DNA of 64,000 bases from CAYNFR01 sp964396595 (GTDB lineage: Bacteria > Bacteroidota > Bacteroidia > Chitinophagales > Saprospiraceae). The notes under the pieces were generated by a model, which was not told the origin of the DNA, searched no databases, and saw nothing but the letters and a program-made list of their open reading frames with translations. The stretch lies in the NCBI GenBank assembly GCA_964396595.1, contig CAYNFR010000002.1, positions 1 through 64,000 on the forward strand. The letters run 5' to 3'. Position numbers and translations under genes: made by a program. Below, piece by piece: positions 14,849 through 23,196 of the stretch (position 1 is its first letter; the number at the start of each line of letters is the position of its first letter).

Positions 14849-17728
14849 ATGAGTCAAGAATACATTGAAATAATAGGCGCTAGAGAGCATAATCTCAAAG
14901 ACATCGACGTAAGCATACCACGCAATAAGTTAATTGTCATCACGGGTATCAGTGGGAGTGGAAAGTCTTCTTTGGCATTCGATACGATCTATGCAGAAGG
15001 TCAGCGCAGATATCTAGAGACATTCTCTAGTTATGCGAGACAGTTTCTGGGTAAAATGGAGCGACCTGATGTAGAAAAAATCGAAGGACTTAGCCCTGTC
15101 ATATCAATCGAACAAAAGACAACAGGCTGGAATCCTCGGTCAACAGTGGGGACGACTACGGAGATTTATGATTTTTTGCGCTTGTTATACGCGCGCATTG
15201 GTGAAGCCTATTCTTATGTCAATGGCAATCGCATGGTTAAGTTTTCGGAAGAAAAGATCATTCAGACCTTGCTAGAAAATTATGAAGGCGCGAAGATCGC
15301 TATGCTTGCCCCGTTAATCAGAGCGCGAAAAGGACACTATCGGGAGCTCTTTGACCAAATGCGCAAGAAGGGATATACGAAGGCTCGAGTAGATGGAGAG
15401 ATAGTGGATATCGTACCCAATATGCAGCTCGACAGATACAAAACACATGATGTCGAGATCGTAGTCGATCGTTTTACAATAGAAGCAGCAAAGAGAGAAC
15501 GTCTAGCCTCGTCTCTTCAGATAGCCTTTAAACTAAGCGAGAACTTTATACAGATTTACAACTACACCACGGAGGAGGTAATACCGTTCAGTAACAAGCT
15601 GATGGATCCGGAATCGGGTATTTCCTATGAAGAGCCATCGCCCAATACCTTTTCATTTAACTCGCCCTATGGGGCTTGTCCGCATTGTAAGGGATTGGGG
15701 CAGGTGAATGATATTGATATGGAGAAGGTCATTCCCGAAGATAATTTGAGCATAAATAAAGGGGGTATCAAGCCATTTGGCGAAGCCAGAGACAATACTA
15801 CCTTTAAACAACTCAGGGCACTTGCCAAAAGATACGGATTTACCCTATCAACGCCGATAAGAGAAATTCCCAGCGAGGCACTGGATATCATACTATTCGG
15901 TGGGCAGAAAACATCCGGGGTCTACATTCCTCGTACACCACATGACTTCATCTATGATCTGGCGGAAGAAGGCCTTTCTAAAATGCTCAAGAGATGGTAT
16001 GAAGAATCAACATCGGAGCGCACACGCGCATGGGCAGAAGAGTTTATGATGGTCGCCACATGTCCAGAATGTCACGGGTATAGACTGAAGAAGGAATCTC
16101 GTCATTTTAAGCTGGCAGGCAAGCATATAGGCGAGCTAGGAGAAATGGATCTTACTGAGTTAAAGGAATGGATCGACGTCTTACCTAAGTTTATAGATAA
16201 AAGACAGAATGCTATCGCTGTCGACGTGATAAAAGAGCTACAATATCGAGTGGACTTCCTGTTACAAGTAGGCTTGGATTATCTCAGTCTTAACAGACCT
16301 AGTCGCACATTATCCGGAGGAGAAGCGCAACGTACGCGGCTGGCTACACAGATAGGTTCGCAATTGACGGGTATAACCTACATCATGGACGAGCCAAGTA
16401 TCGGGCTGCATCAGCGAGATAATCAGAAATTGATAGAGGCGCTTAGAGACTTGTCATCAATCGGCAATACGGTTATCGTGGTCGAGCATGATAAGGATAT
16501 CATGTTGGCCTCGGATTATCTTATTGATTTGGGGCCGGGAGCGGGTATTAACGGGGGCTGGGTGATAAGCGAGGGTACGCCAAAGGATTTTTTGAAAAAG
16601 AAAGGTGCTACAGCCGCTTTTCTCAGCAACCGCGAAAGAATTAACTACTCCTCAGCCAGAAGACCCGGCAACGGCAAAGAGCTAATACTTTACGGTGCGA
16701 CAGGTCATAACCTTAAAGATGTTACGCTGCGTATCCCTCTGGGTAAATTCATCTGTGTAACCGGGGTGTCGGGAAGCGGGAAGTCCTCATTGATAAACGG
16801 TACACTCTATACGGCCTTACGCAAGTACTTTTATAATAGCGCACAGAGACCATTAGCCCATGATCATATCGAAGGATTGGATCTGATAGACAAGGTGATA
16901 GAAATAGATCAGTCTCCAATAGGGAGAACTCCGCGGTCCAATCCGGCGACATATACCAAGTTATTTGATCCGATAAGAAAGCTGTTCGCGGATTTACCTG
17001 AATCGAAAGTACGGGGTTACGAGCCGGGCAGATATTCGTTTAACGTTAAAGGGGGGCGATGTGAAGTGTGTGAAGGTGGTGGCAAGCGACTGATCGAGAT
17101 GAATTTTCTACCCGATGTGTATGTTGACTGTGAAGCCTGTGACGGGAAAAGATATAATCGAGAGACACTCGAGATCTTGTATAAAGGGAAGTCTATTGCG
17201 GATGTGCTTGATATGCCTGTTGATGAGGCGGTTGCGTTTTTTGCGGCGATTCCAGCCGTCTATCGCAAGCTCAAGACGCTTCAAGATGTCGGGCTCGGCT
17301 ATATCACCCTAGGGCAACAGGCGACAACCTTGTCGGGCGGAGAAGCACAGCGGGTAAAATTGAGTGAAGAGCTGAGCAAAAAAGATACAGGCAATACGCT
17401 ATATATACTCGATGAACCTACCACCGGATTACATTTTCAAGACATAAGACTTTTGCTCGATGTGCTAAACAGGCTTGTGGATAAGGGCAATACCATTGTT
17501 GTGATCGAACACAACATGGATATCATCAAGGTGGCAGATCATATCATCGATGTAGGCCCAGAGGGTGGCAATCGCGGAGGACAAATTGTATTCGAAGGAA
17601 CCCCCGAGGCACTTGTAAAACAAAAAAACAGCCACACGGCCTTTCACCTCAAAAAGGAAATGGAAGACAACACAATCGAATTAACCAAAAAGAAGTCCAC
17701 AAAGAAGGCAAAAAAAGAAAGCCTGTAA
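14849..17728 (+). CDS. uvrA: excinuclease ABC subunit A
   Basis: UvrA is the damage-sensing ATPase of nucleotide excision repair, which loads UvrB onto lesions. The 959-residue protein has both ABC modules: Walker A GISGSGKSSLAFDT (about 32-45) and GVSGSGKSSLINGT (about 640-653). The signature motifs LSGGEAQRTRLAT and LSGGEAQRVKLSE are present. Zinc fingers CPHCKGLG / CPECHGYRLK and CEVCEGGGKR / CEACDGKRYN are intact. The last 20 residues are Lys-rich (TKKKSTKKAKKESL), a tail not needed for function. Its stop codon lies inside a minus-strand terminator (17710-17748). uvrC is elsewhere in the window (52.4 kb); uvrB is not. Confidence 0.97.
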   Translation: MSQEYIEIIGAREHNLKDIDVSIPRNKLIVITGISGSGKSSLAFDTIYAEGQRRYLETFSSYARQFLGKMERPDVEKIEGLSPVISIEQKTTGWNPRSTVGTTTEIYDFLRLLYARIGEAYSYVNGNRMVKFSEEKIIQTLLENYEGAKIAMLAPLIRARKGHYRELFDQMRKKGYTKARVDGEIVDIVPNMQLDRYKTHDVEIVVDRFTIEAAKRERLASSLQIAFKLSENFIQIYNYTTEEVIPFSNKLMDPESGISYEEPSPNTFSFNSPYGACPHCKGLGQVNDIDMEKVIPEDNLSINKGGIKPFGEARDNTTFKQLRALAKRYGFTLSTPIREIPSEALDIILFGGQKTSGVYIPRTPHDFIYDLAEEGLSKMLKRWYEESTSERTRAWAEEFMMVATCPECHGYRLKKESRHFKLAGKHIGELGEMDLTELKEWIDVLPKFIDKRQNAIAVDVIKELQYRVDFLLQVGLDYLSLNRPSRTLSGGEAQRTRLATQIGSQLTGITYIMDEPSIGLHQRDNQKLIEALRDLSSIGNTVIVVEHDKDIMLASDYLIDLGPGAGINGGWVISEGTPKDFLKKKGATAAFLSNRERINYSSARRPGNGKELILYGATGHNLKDVTLRIPLGKFICVTGVSGSGKSSLINGTLYTALRKYFYNSAQRPLAHDHIEGLDLIDKVIEIDQSPIGRTPRSNPATYTKLFDPIRKLFADLPESKVRGYEPGRYSFNVKGGRCEVCEGGGKRLIEMNFLPDVYVDCEACDGKRYNRETLEILYKGKSIADVLDMPVDEAVAFFAAIPAVYRKLKTLQDVGLGYITLGQQATTLSGGEAQRVKLSEELSKKDTGNTLYILDEPTTGLHFQDIRLLLDVLNRLVDKGNTIVVIEHNMDIIKVADHIIDVGPEGGNRGGQIVFEGTPEALVKQKNSHTAFHLKKEMEDNTIELTKKKSTKKAKKESL

Positions 17729-17748
17729 AATGCAGGGTACAGGCTTTC
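17710..17748 (-). terminator. terminator of the lipocalin-like gene, overlapping uvrA's end
   Basis: An 11-bp perfect stem (GAAAGCCTGTA / TACAGGCTTTC) with a 10-nt loop is followed, read on the minus strand, by T7. It serves the minus-strand gene ending at 17771. On the plus strand the stem is not followed by T residues, so it is only a weak terminator for uvrA. The A-run and left arm are coding sequence of uvrA. Confidence 0.75.
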
Positions 17749-17770
17749 AAAGAAATATGCGTTATGCTTA

Positions 17771-18211
17771 CTATTTTTTCTCTCCCACTAAGGTTGTTAC
17801 ACAACCATCATCGTCAGGGACGGTGATCGTTAACTTGTTCTTAGAGAGTTTAGCATCACTTATCTCGCAACCATCTTGATCGCAAATGGTCAACTTTCCG
17901 TTCTCTAGCGTGTAAGTTCCCGAGGCTGTAATTGTTTGAGAAAACAATGTTCCAGCGGAAATTTTCATATTGGAAGAAAAGGTTCCATTGGCAGTAAAGC
18001 TAAAAGTGCCTTCGATGCATACCTGGATAGCGTCTATCAAGGCACATCCGTTTTTGTCAAGATTAGGTGCAAAATTATCTTCAGGGTCGTTACATCTTTC
18101 TGTTTTAAGCGAAACGATTTTGTACGTGCCGACGATGTCATCACTGTCCTTGCTACAACTAGAAAATAATACAGATAAACAGAAAATAAATAATAGGGAA
18201 AAACGAGTCAT
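17771..18211 (-). CDS. lipocalin-like lipoprotein
   Basis: This 146-residue putative lipoprotein has a signal with lipobox LFSSC (Cys about 20), followed by SKDSDDIVGTYKIVSLKTER. That pattern, with GTY at the start of the first strand, fits the Bacteroidota lipocalin-like (DUF4923/Lipocalin_4 type) group. The rest is predicted beta barrel (GTFSFTANGTFSSN, GTYTLENGKLTICDQDGCEI) with seven further cysteines, an unusual number, suggesting disulfide bonds in the periplasm or on the surface. The ligand is unknown. It stands alone, convergent with uvrA. Confidence 0.7.
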   Translation of the reverse strand: MTRFSLLFIFCLSVLFSSCSKDSDDIVGTYKIVSLKTERCNDPEDNFAPNLDKNGCALIDAIQVCIEGTFSFTANGTFSSNMKISAGTLFSQTITASGTYTLENGKLTICDQDGCEISDAKLSKNKLTITVPDDDGCVTTLVGEKK

Positions 18212-18280
18212 AATTAATGATTTATACAGTTAACAATGGCATTATAACGATGGAAAGGAGCAGAGTGTATATCACAAAGG

Positions 18281-18318
18281 AAAAAACGCAAACAAAAAAC
18301 GCAAACAAAAAACGCAAC
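18281..18318. repeat. short tandem repeat, three 13-bp units
   Basis: The 13-bp unit AAAAAACGCAAAC occurs three times head to tail (18281, 18294, 18307; the last copy is slightly altered) in the gap before the 18426 gene. It could change length by slippage. No function is evident. Confidence 0.8.
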
Positions 18319-18425
18319 ATTACGGACATTAAACCGTCTACCTTCCTCTCGAGGAACAAAAGAATAAACCAACAATATTCATCGCAGAATTAAGTTTTCG
18401 AGAAGAGGAAATAAGAGATATATTT

Positions 18426-19217
18426 ATGAATATCCCCTTAGCTAAACTTTTGTCATTACCATTCATTGGAGTAATCATCTGGTTTTTCTTGAAAAGCAAT
18501 CAAGATTATACGCGCGAAGCTGTGTGGATGTTGATTGTCCCCTTGATCATTCTATCTGTCATGTATGTTTTTCACCACCAGATAAATACATGGTGGTGGA
18601 AAAAAAGACCTCCCGCATTACCCAAAAAACTAGTGAGTCTTCTCGCACATCTCAAACCTGAGATATCGATGTGGCCTCAACACGAGGCATTGAAATTTAT
18701 GGATAGATTATCGGTCTTTATCCATACCAAGACTTTCGTCTTAAAAAGAGAAAGAGATTACGATGTCGAGGAGGATATGAAAGCCTTGATGGCTTACGAG
18801 TTCATCCGCACGTCCATGGACGAGGCAGACTTTTTGCTCGAACATTACGATCAGTTCATATTATATGATCATCCTTTTGGCACGCCGGACAAGTACTATC
18901 TACACTGTATGGAGATACAACAAGAAGATGGTGTTATTATTATGTCACGAGAACAGATGCTCAATGGTTTGCTGAGTCCGGCAGAACACTTTAACATTGC
19001 ACTCTGGGCTGCGCTCCAAGCGAACCGAAAAAATCTATCCCCACGAAGTGTCGACACACTTGTTCCCATCGATGCCCACCTACTTGAGCTGCTTGGCATT
19101 GATGAAGAAAAATTTCGACTTTACACAGGAGAGGATCATGTTGTAGAAGAAGATGTACTTCTTTATGCACACTATATAGATGTTGTACAACCTTATCCAG
19201 AAAAAAAAATATTGTAA
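18426..19217 (+). CDS. MtfA-like membrane protein without zinc motif
   Basis: This 263-residue protein has two N-terminal membrane helices (about 8-24 and 33-50) and then a soluble region that resembles zinc peptidases of the MtfA (DUF980) family. FMDRLSVFIHTKTFV (about 80-94) and DVEEDMKALMAYEFIRTSM line up with the family's RKxF and conserved helix blocks. GVIIMSREQMLNG followed by EHFNIALWAALQANRK lines up with the block that normally contains HEFAHQ. Here the expected HExxH has become ALWAAL, so both zinc-binding histidines and the catalytic glutamate are absent. It would therefore be a non-peptidase relative. The family call comes from pattern comparison by eye and needs a profile search. 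Confidence 0.55.
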   Translation: MNIPLAKLLSLPFIGVIIWFFLKSNQDYTREAVWMLIVPLIILSVMYVFHHQINTWWWKKRPPALPKKLVSLLAHLKPEISMWPQHEALKFMDRLSVFIHTKTFVLKRERDYDVEEDMKALMAYEFIRTSMDEADFLLEHYDQFILYDHPFGTPDKYYLHCMEIQQEDGVIIMSREQMLNGLLSPAEHFNIALWAALQANRKNLSPRSVDTLVPIDAHLLELLGIDEEKFRLYTGEDHVVEEDVLLYAHYIDVVQPYPEKKIL

Positions 19218-19382
19218 CTACTCAGCACTATGCGCTCAAAGCATAAGAATTAGGCAATTTATGTCAGACGAAGCTCTTTTTAGAGCTAAGAGTAGCGCTA
19301 TTGACGAGAAAGTTACAAAATATTAAAAACGATCCGTTAGTCTTAGCCAGCAGTTATACGCGCAGATGATAGTCTGTATTTC

Positions 19383-19390
19383 TATCTTTG
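19383..19390 (+). promoter_or_regulatory. candidate -7 box for metF
   Basis: TATCTTTG matches TAnnTTTG exactly. Initiation about 7 nt later would give a leader of roughly 13 nt before the TTG start of metF. No clear -33 element is seen. Confidence 0.45.
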
Positions 19391-19410
19391 CCAGCTTAAA
19401 ATGAAAAGAT

Positions 19411-20364
19411 TTGAAGGTCACTGAATATTTTGAGAAAGCGCAGAGCACATTGGTTTCTTTTGAAGTACTGCCACCTTTAAAAGGGGGTAGTATGAAATCC
19501 ATTTTTGACACACTCGATCCGTTGATGGAGTATAAGCCTCCATTTATTGATGTAACCTATCATAGAGAAGAGTTTATCTATAATATGCAGGCTAGTGGCT
19601 TTTATGAAAAAATAGCCATTCGTAAGCGTCCGGGCACGGTGGGCATCTGTGCCGCCATCATGCATCGCTATGGTGTAGATGCAGTGCCGCATTTGATATG
19701 TGGAGGATTCAGCAAAGAGGAAACGGAGAATGCATTGATTGATCTTGCCTTTCTCAACATCAACAATGTGCTAGCCTTGAGAGGTGATGCGCGCAAGTTT
19801 GAGGACAAGTTTAATCCCGAAGAGGATGGACATCATTATGCGCTTGATCTGGTACAGCAAATCACAGCGATGAATCAGGGTCATTATCTCGACAAGAGCA
19901 TAGAGAATGGTGCGCCTACAGATTTTTGTATAGGCATAGCCGGTTATCCGGAAAAACATTTTGAAGCGCCGAATTTTGAAAGTGATATTCATTTTACAAA
20001 GAAGAAAATAGAGGCCGGCGCTTCCTACATTGTAACCCAGATGTTTTTTGACAATAAGAAGTACTTCGAATATGTTGACCGCTGTAGAGCTGCCGGGATC
20101 AATGTCCCTATAGTGCCAGGGCTTAAACCGATAACCCGTAAGTATCAGCTCAATAGTATCCCTCGACACTTTTTTATAAATTTACCGGAAGAATTAGTCA
20201 AAGCTATTGTCAAGGCTAAGGACAATAAAGAAGTCCAGGAAGTGGGTGTGGAATGGGCTATTGCCCAAAGTAAAGAACTAAAAGCGGCCAATGTTCCTTG
20301 CCTTCATTATTACACGATGGGCGACTGGAAAACCACCAAAAGGATATTAGATGCCGTGTTATAA
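19411..20364 (+). CDS. metF: 5,10-methylenetetrahydrofolate reductase
   Basis: This FAD enzyme reduces methylene-THF to methyl-THF for methionine synthesis. The 317-residue TIM barrel shows the Bacteroidota form: KVTEYFEKAQSTLVSFEVLPP at the start, DVTYHREE (about 47-54), NVLALRGDARK (about 114-124), and IVTQMFFDNKKYFEYVDRC. The start is TTG at 19411. No in-frame ATG lies upstream, and the family normally begins MKVTEH, so TTG is well supported. An out-of-frame ATG at 19401 opens only a seven-codon frame. The DUF62 gene follows by 41 nt. Confidence 0.94.
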   Translation: MKVTEYFEKAQSTLVSFEVLPPLKGGSMKSIFDTLDPLMEYKPPFIDVTYHREEFIYNMQASGFYEKIAIRKRPGTVGICAAIMHRYGVDAVPHLICGGFSKEETENALIDLAFLNINNVLALRGDARKFEDKFNPEEDGHHYALDLVQQITAMNQGHYLDKSIENGAPTDFCIGIAGYPEKHFEAPNFESDIHFTKKKIEAGASYIVTQMFFDNKKYFEYVDRCRAAGINVPIVPGLKPITRKYQLNSIPRHFFINLPEELVKAIVKAKDNKEVQEVGVEWAIAQSKELKAANVPCLHYYTMGDWKTTKRILDAVL

Positions 20365-20405
20365 GGGAAAATAACGTTATTTACATATTTTTCCGGCAAG
20401 CTTAA

Positions 20406-21170
20406 ATGGACATAGTTACCCTCATTACAGATTTTGGTATGCGCGATTATTATGTCGCCTTGCTCAAAGGGGCAATCTTAAAAGAAAGTCCGCAATGTCG
20501 TTTTATTGATGTTACACACGACATTCCCCCTCAGGATATTATGGAAGCCGCATTTTTTTTAAAAGGGGTGTTTCGAAAATTTCCTAAAGAGGTCAGACAT
20601 GTCGTCGCGGTCAATAGCTGCTATTCGCCGTCGGCGCAGTTTATCTTTTTTGAAAGAGAAGGGCACTTTTTTATCGGCCCTAACAACGGTGTTTTCTCAC
20701 TAGTATTCGATGATCTACATGAGAGCGAGATAAGAGCTTATCCGGTTATTAACGGAAGTGACAGTCTTTACAATAATGTAGCCAATATTCTAAGACTACT
20801 AGTCGATAATGACTGGAAGGATGTTGGCGAGGATCTCGCCAAGCTTGATACAAGGATTAATCTTAAGCCCGTTATTACCTCGCGAGAAATCAGAGCAACG
20901 ATCGTTTATGTGGATCATTTCGGCAATGTGATCGTTAACCTCGACCGCAAGAGCTTCGAAAAAGTTCGCGACGGACGCAACTTTAAAATTTACTACAAGA
21001 CAAGCGATCCAATAACTCGTATTTCTGCTAAGTTTAGCGATGTGGGTATCGGCGAAGTATGCGCTTATTTCAACGAAGTGGATCAGCTTGAGCTGGCCAT
21101 TAACATGGGTAACGCCCACGAGCTGCTAGGCTTGAACAAAAATGAAATGATTCAGATAAACTTTGAGTAA
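20406..21170 (+). CDS. SAM hydrolase (DUF62, SAM hydroxide adenosyltransferase)
   Basis: This 254-residue protein is of the chlorinase/fluorinase superfamily, whose common members hydrolyse S-adenosylmethionine to adenosine and methionine. Family motifs are VTLITDFGMRDYYVALLKG at the N-terminus, FIDVTHDIPPQDI (about 38-50), FIGPNNGVFSLV (about 94-105) and YVDHFGNVIVNL (about 176-187). A halogenase-specific insertion is not evident, so hydrolysis is the likely activity. Its position just after metF puts methionine-cycle enzymes side by side. The next gene begins 4 nt after its stop. Confidence 0.85.
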   Translation: MDIVTLITDFGMRDYYVALLKGAILKESPQCRFIDVTHDIPPQDIMEAAFFLKGVFRKFPKEVRHVVAVNSCYSPSAQFIFFEREGHFFIGPNNGVFSLVFDDLHESEIRAYPVINGSDSLYNNVANILRLLVDNDWKDVGEDLAKLDTRINLKPVITSREIRATIVYVDHFGNVIVNLDRKSFEKVRDGRNFKIYYKTSDPITRISAKFSDVGIGEVCAYFNEVDQLELAINMGNAHELLGLNKNEMIQINFE

Positions 21171-21174
21171 AGGC

Positions 21175-21465
21175 ATGATAACACGGATTGTAAAGATGCA
21201 CTTTAGAGATGATGCTGTCGGGACATTCAGGATGATTCTTAAGGAGAAGAGAGCCATTATAGCTAGCCAAGAAGGATGTCTATCATTACAGATCGTAGTG
21301 GATAGTGCTGCTCCTTACATTATATTTACGATCAGCGAATGGGTATCAGAGGCGCATCTGGAGCGATACCGACAATCTGCGTTTTTTAAAGAAACATGGG
21401 CTTTTACTAAATCTCTTTTTGCACAAGAGCCTCAGGTGTGGAGCACTGTGGATCTTACTGATTAA
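21175..21465 (+). CDS. antibiotic biosynthesis monooxygenase (ABM) domain protein
   Basis: This is a small ferredoxin-like-fold protein of 96 aa. I take the ATG at 21175 (MITRIVKMHF) over the TTG at 21163, which lies inside the previous gene. The pattern MITRIVKMHFRDDAVGTFRMIL, EGCLSLQIVVDS and TISEWVSEAHLERYRQSAFF is characteristic of ABM/YgiN-type proteins. These range from quinol monooxygenases to heme-degrading enzymes, often without a known role. It lies between the DUF62 gene and aroB, each within 10 nt, so it is part of the same transcript. Confidence 0.8.
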   Translation: MITRIVKMHFRDDAVGTFRMILKEKRAIIASQEGCLSLQIVVDSAAPYIIFTISEWVSEAHLERYRQSAFFKETWAFTKSLFAQEPQVWSTVDLTD

Positions 21466-21472
21466 TAGGGTT

Positions 21473-22543
21473 ATGACGAGGATAGAACTAGATCACTATG
21501 ACATATCAATAGGAAAGGCCTCTATGGCGCTAAGTGAATATTTGCGTCAGCATAGATATCCTAAGCTTGCTGTGATATGTGATAATAATACCCGCAGACA
21601 TTGTCTCCCGCGCTTGATTGACGCACTCCCTGAGGAGTTTCTTATTATTGAAATACCAAGCGGAGAAGCGCATAAATCTATCCATACATCTAGCCAGATA
21701 TGGAATCAACTAGTTCTCGCGCGGTTTACACGGCAAGACCTTCTTATCAACCTGGGAGGCGGGGTGATCGGCGATATGGGCGGATTTGCTGCCTCATGTT
21801 ATATGCGCGGACTGGACTTCATTCAGATTCCGACGACTTTGCTGTCGCAAGTAGATGCATCTGTAGGAGGCAAATTGGCTATAGACTTCGAAGGCTACAA
21901 AAACATGATCGGCCTCTTTCAAGACCCTAAAGCAGTCTTGATAGATCCGGATTTTCTAGAAAGCTTACCTTATGAAGAGCTTAAGAGCGGCTATGCCGAA
22001 ATGATCAAGCACGCACTCATCAAGGATAAAACTTCATGGGAAGAGATGGTCGCTGCCAGTGATAAGTGGCAGAGTTATATCTCACTAGAGAATATCTACA
22101 CATCCGTATTAATTAAAAAAGCCGTCGTTCAAGCAGATCCTAAGGAAAAGGGTTTGCGAAAAATATTGAACTTCGGACATACCATAGGACACGCGATAGA
22201 ATCTTATTCGCACACCATTGGTGTTCCCTTGACGCATGGACATGCTATCGCCATAGGAATGATGGCGGAAGCTTATCTATCTAAGAAATTAACAAGTCTG
22301 TCGGCGGATAATTATAGAACGATTATTTCCTATCTTGTCAGTATATATGGAGATGTGCCTAGACAATACCTTGAAAACCCCACGGCCTTGATTGAACTGA
22401 TGAAAGGCGATAAGAAAAATCAGCATGACAGGTTTAACTTCTCCTTACTCGGGGGCATAGGCGTGTGTTATATAGACATAGATGTGGAGACAGGCTTACT
22501 AAAAGAAAGTTTAGCAGACATTCCGCAGCGTGTGGGGATCTAG
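21473..22543 (+). CDS. aroB: 3-dehydroquinate synthase
   Basis: This is the second step of the shikimate pathway: DAHP to 3-dehydroquinate, with NAD and zinc. I use the ATG at 21473 (MTRIELDHYDISIGKAS; 356 aa), 7 nt after the ABM gene; the longer frame from 21305 runs through that gene. Family motifs are NLGGGVIGDMGGFAASCYMRG (about 96-116), PTTLLSQVDASVGGK (about 121-135), SGYAEMIKHALI (zinc-binding Glu) and NFGHTIGHAIES (zinc-binding His). MTHFR, SAM hydrolase, ABM and AroB together form a compact plus-strand run ending here. Confidence 0.95.
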   Translation: MTRIELDHYDISIGKASMALSEYLRQHRYPKLAVICDNNTRRHCLPRLIDALPEEFLIIEIPSGEAHKSIHTSSQIWNQLVLARFTRQDLLINLGGGVIGDMGGFAASCYMRGLDFIQIPTTLLSQVDASVGGKLAIDFEGYKNMIGLFQDPKAVLIDPDFLESLPYEELKSGYAEMIKHALIKDKTSWEEMVAASDKWQSYISLENIYTSVLIKKAVVQADPKEKGLRKILNFGHTIGHAIESYSHTIGVPLTHGHAIAIGMMAEAYLSKKLTSLSADNYRTIISYLVSIYGDVPRQYLENPTALIELMKGDKKNQHDRFNFSLLGGIGVCYIDIDVETGLLKESLADIPQRVGI

Positions 22544-22566
22544 CTTGACGATAGACCTTTTATAAA

Positions 22567-22634
22567 TAATCGTCCTTTAAAAACTATATAAGTTATTGAA
22601 TATTAACAATGTATTGCTGTATTTAGGACGATTA
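22567..22634. repeat. 10-bp inverted pair, possible mobile-element scar
   Basis: TAATCGTCCT (22567-22576) and AGGACGATTA (22625-22634) are perfect inverted copies 48 nt apart, just downstream of aroB. AGGACGA also occurs at the right edge of the IS3 remnant at 23.5 kb, so these may be remains of element ends. Confidence 0.4.
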
Positions 22635-22794
22635 AGCTGCAAGAAACAGTAAATTTTTCGAGTAAACCTTGCGATATTTTCACTCCATAGTAAGGTTAAT
22701 TATCCCTTGTATCACTTACTCGTCAAAACCACTAATGCAATATTGATATGCCATATGGTTTACATTCGACAAGGTATAATTTGCTCCGCAAGGC

Positions 22795-23196
22795 TTTCTT
22801 TCGCTATCTGATGGTCACCCCGACGAGCTACCGCCCCTTTCCAAGAGGAACTACAAGCTTTATAGCATATGCCAAGAACAACGAGTAAGTTATTAATAGT
22901 TAACGAATTTAAATCCCGAAGGGATGACAGGATTATAGCAATTATTGTTTAAAACATAATAAAAAACCCGAAGGGGTGACATTCTGCACCCATTTGCGTT
23001 ATATGCGGGAGAAATATGACCACTCAATACCAGTTCCTTTTTATGTCTATAGCTAATTCAAAATCAGCCGCCAAGGCATTTTGTCATTCTCTATCTCGTA
23101 TCTAACGGCACGAAATTTATATATTGAATTATTCCTCTACCGATATTATGTCCCTGAAGGAAAATTTTTTGAAGAGATCTGAATCGTTGTAGAAAG
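22795..23196 (+). repeat. 0.4-kb dispersed repeat, copy A
   Basis: About 402 bp that recurs in inverted orientation at 48922-49324 with roughly 96% identity by eye (about 15 differences and one single-base indel). Weaker similarity continues to about 22700. It has no long reading frame. It contains two related short palindromes, AAATCCCGAAGGGATGACA and AAACCCGAAGGGGTGACA. It ends abruptly where the IS3 transposase remnant begins. Together with the remnant it accounts for most of the 22544-23746 gene-free stretch. Confidence 0.9.

Noticed and set aside
18281..18318. Possible CRISPR array
   Set aside because: The three 13-bp units are head to tail without spacers, so this is a simple tandem repeat; no cas genes are present.
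19218..19410. Possible riboswitch upstream of metF
   Set aside because: No recognised SAM or THF riboswitch core; the sequence is A+T-rich with only a weak AGCTCT/AGAGCT hairpin and a promoter box close to the gene.
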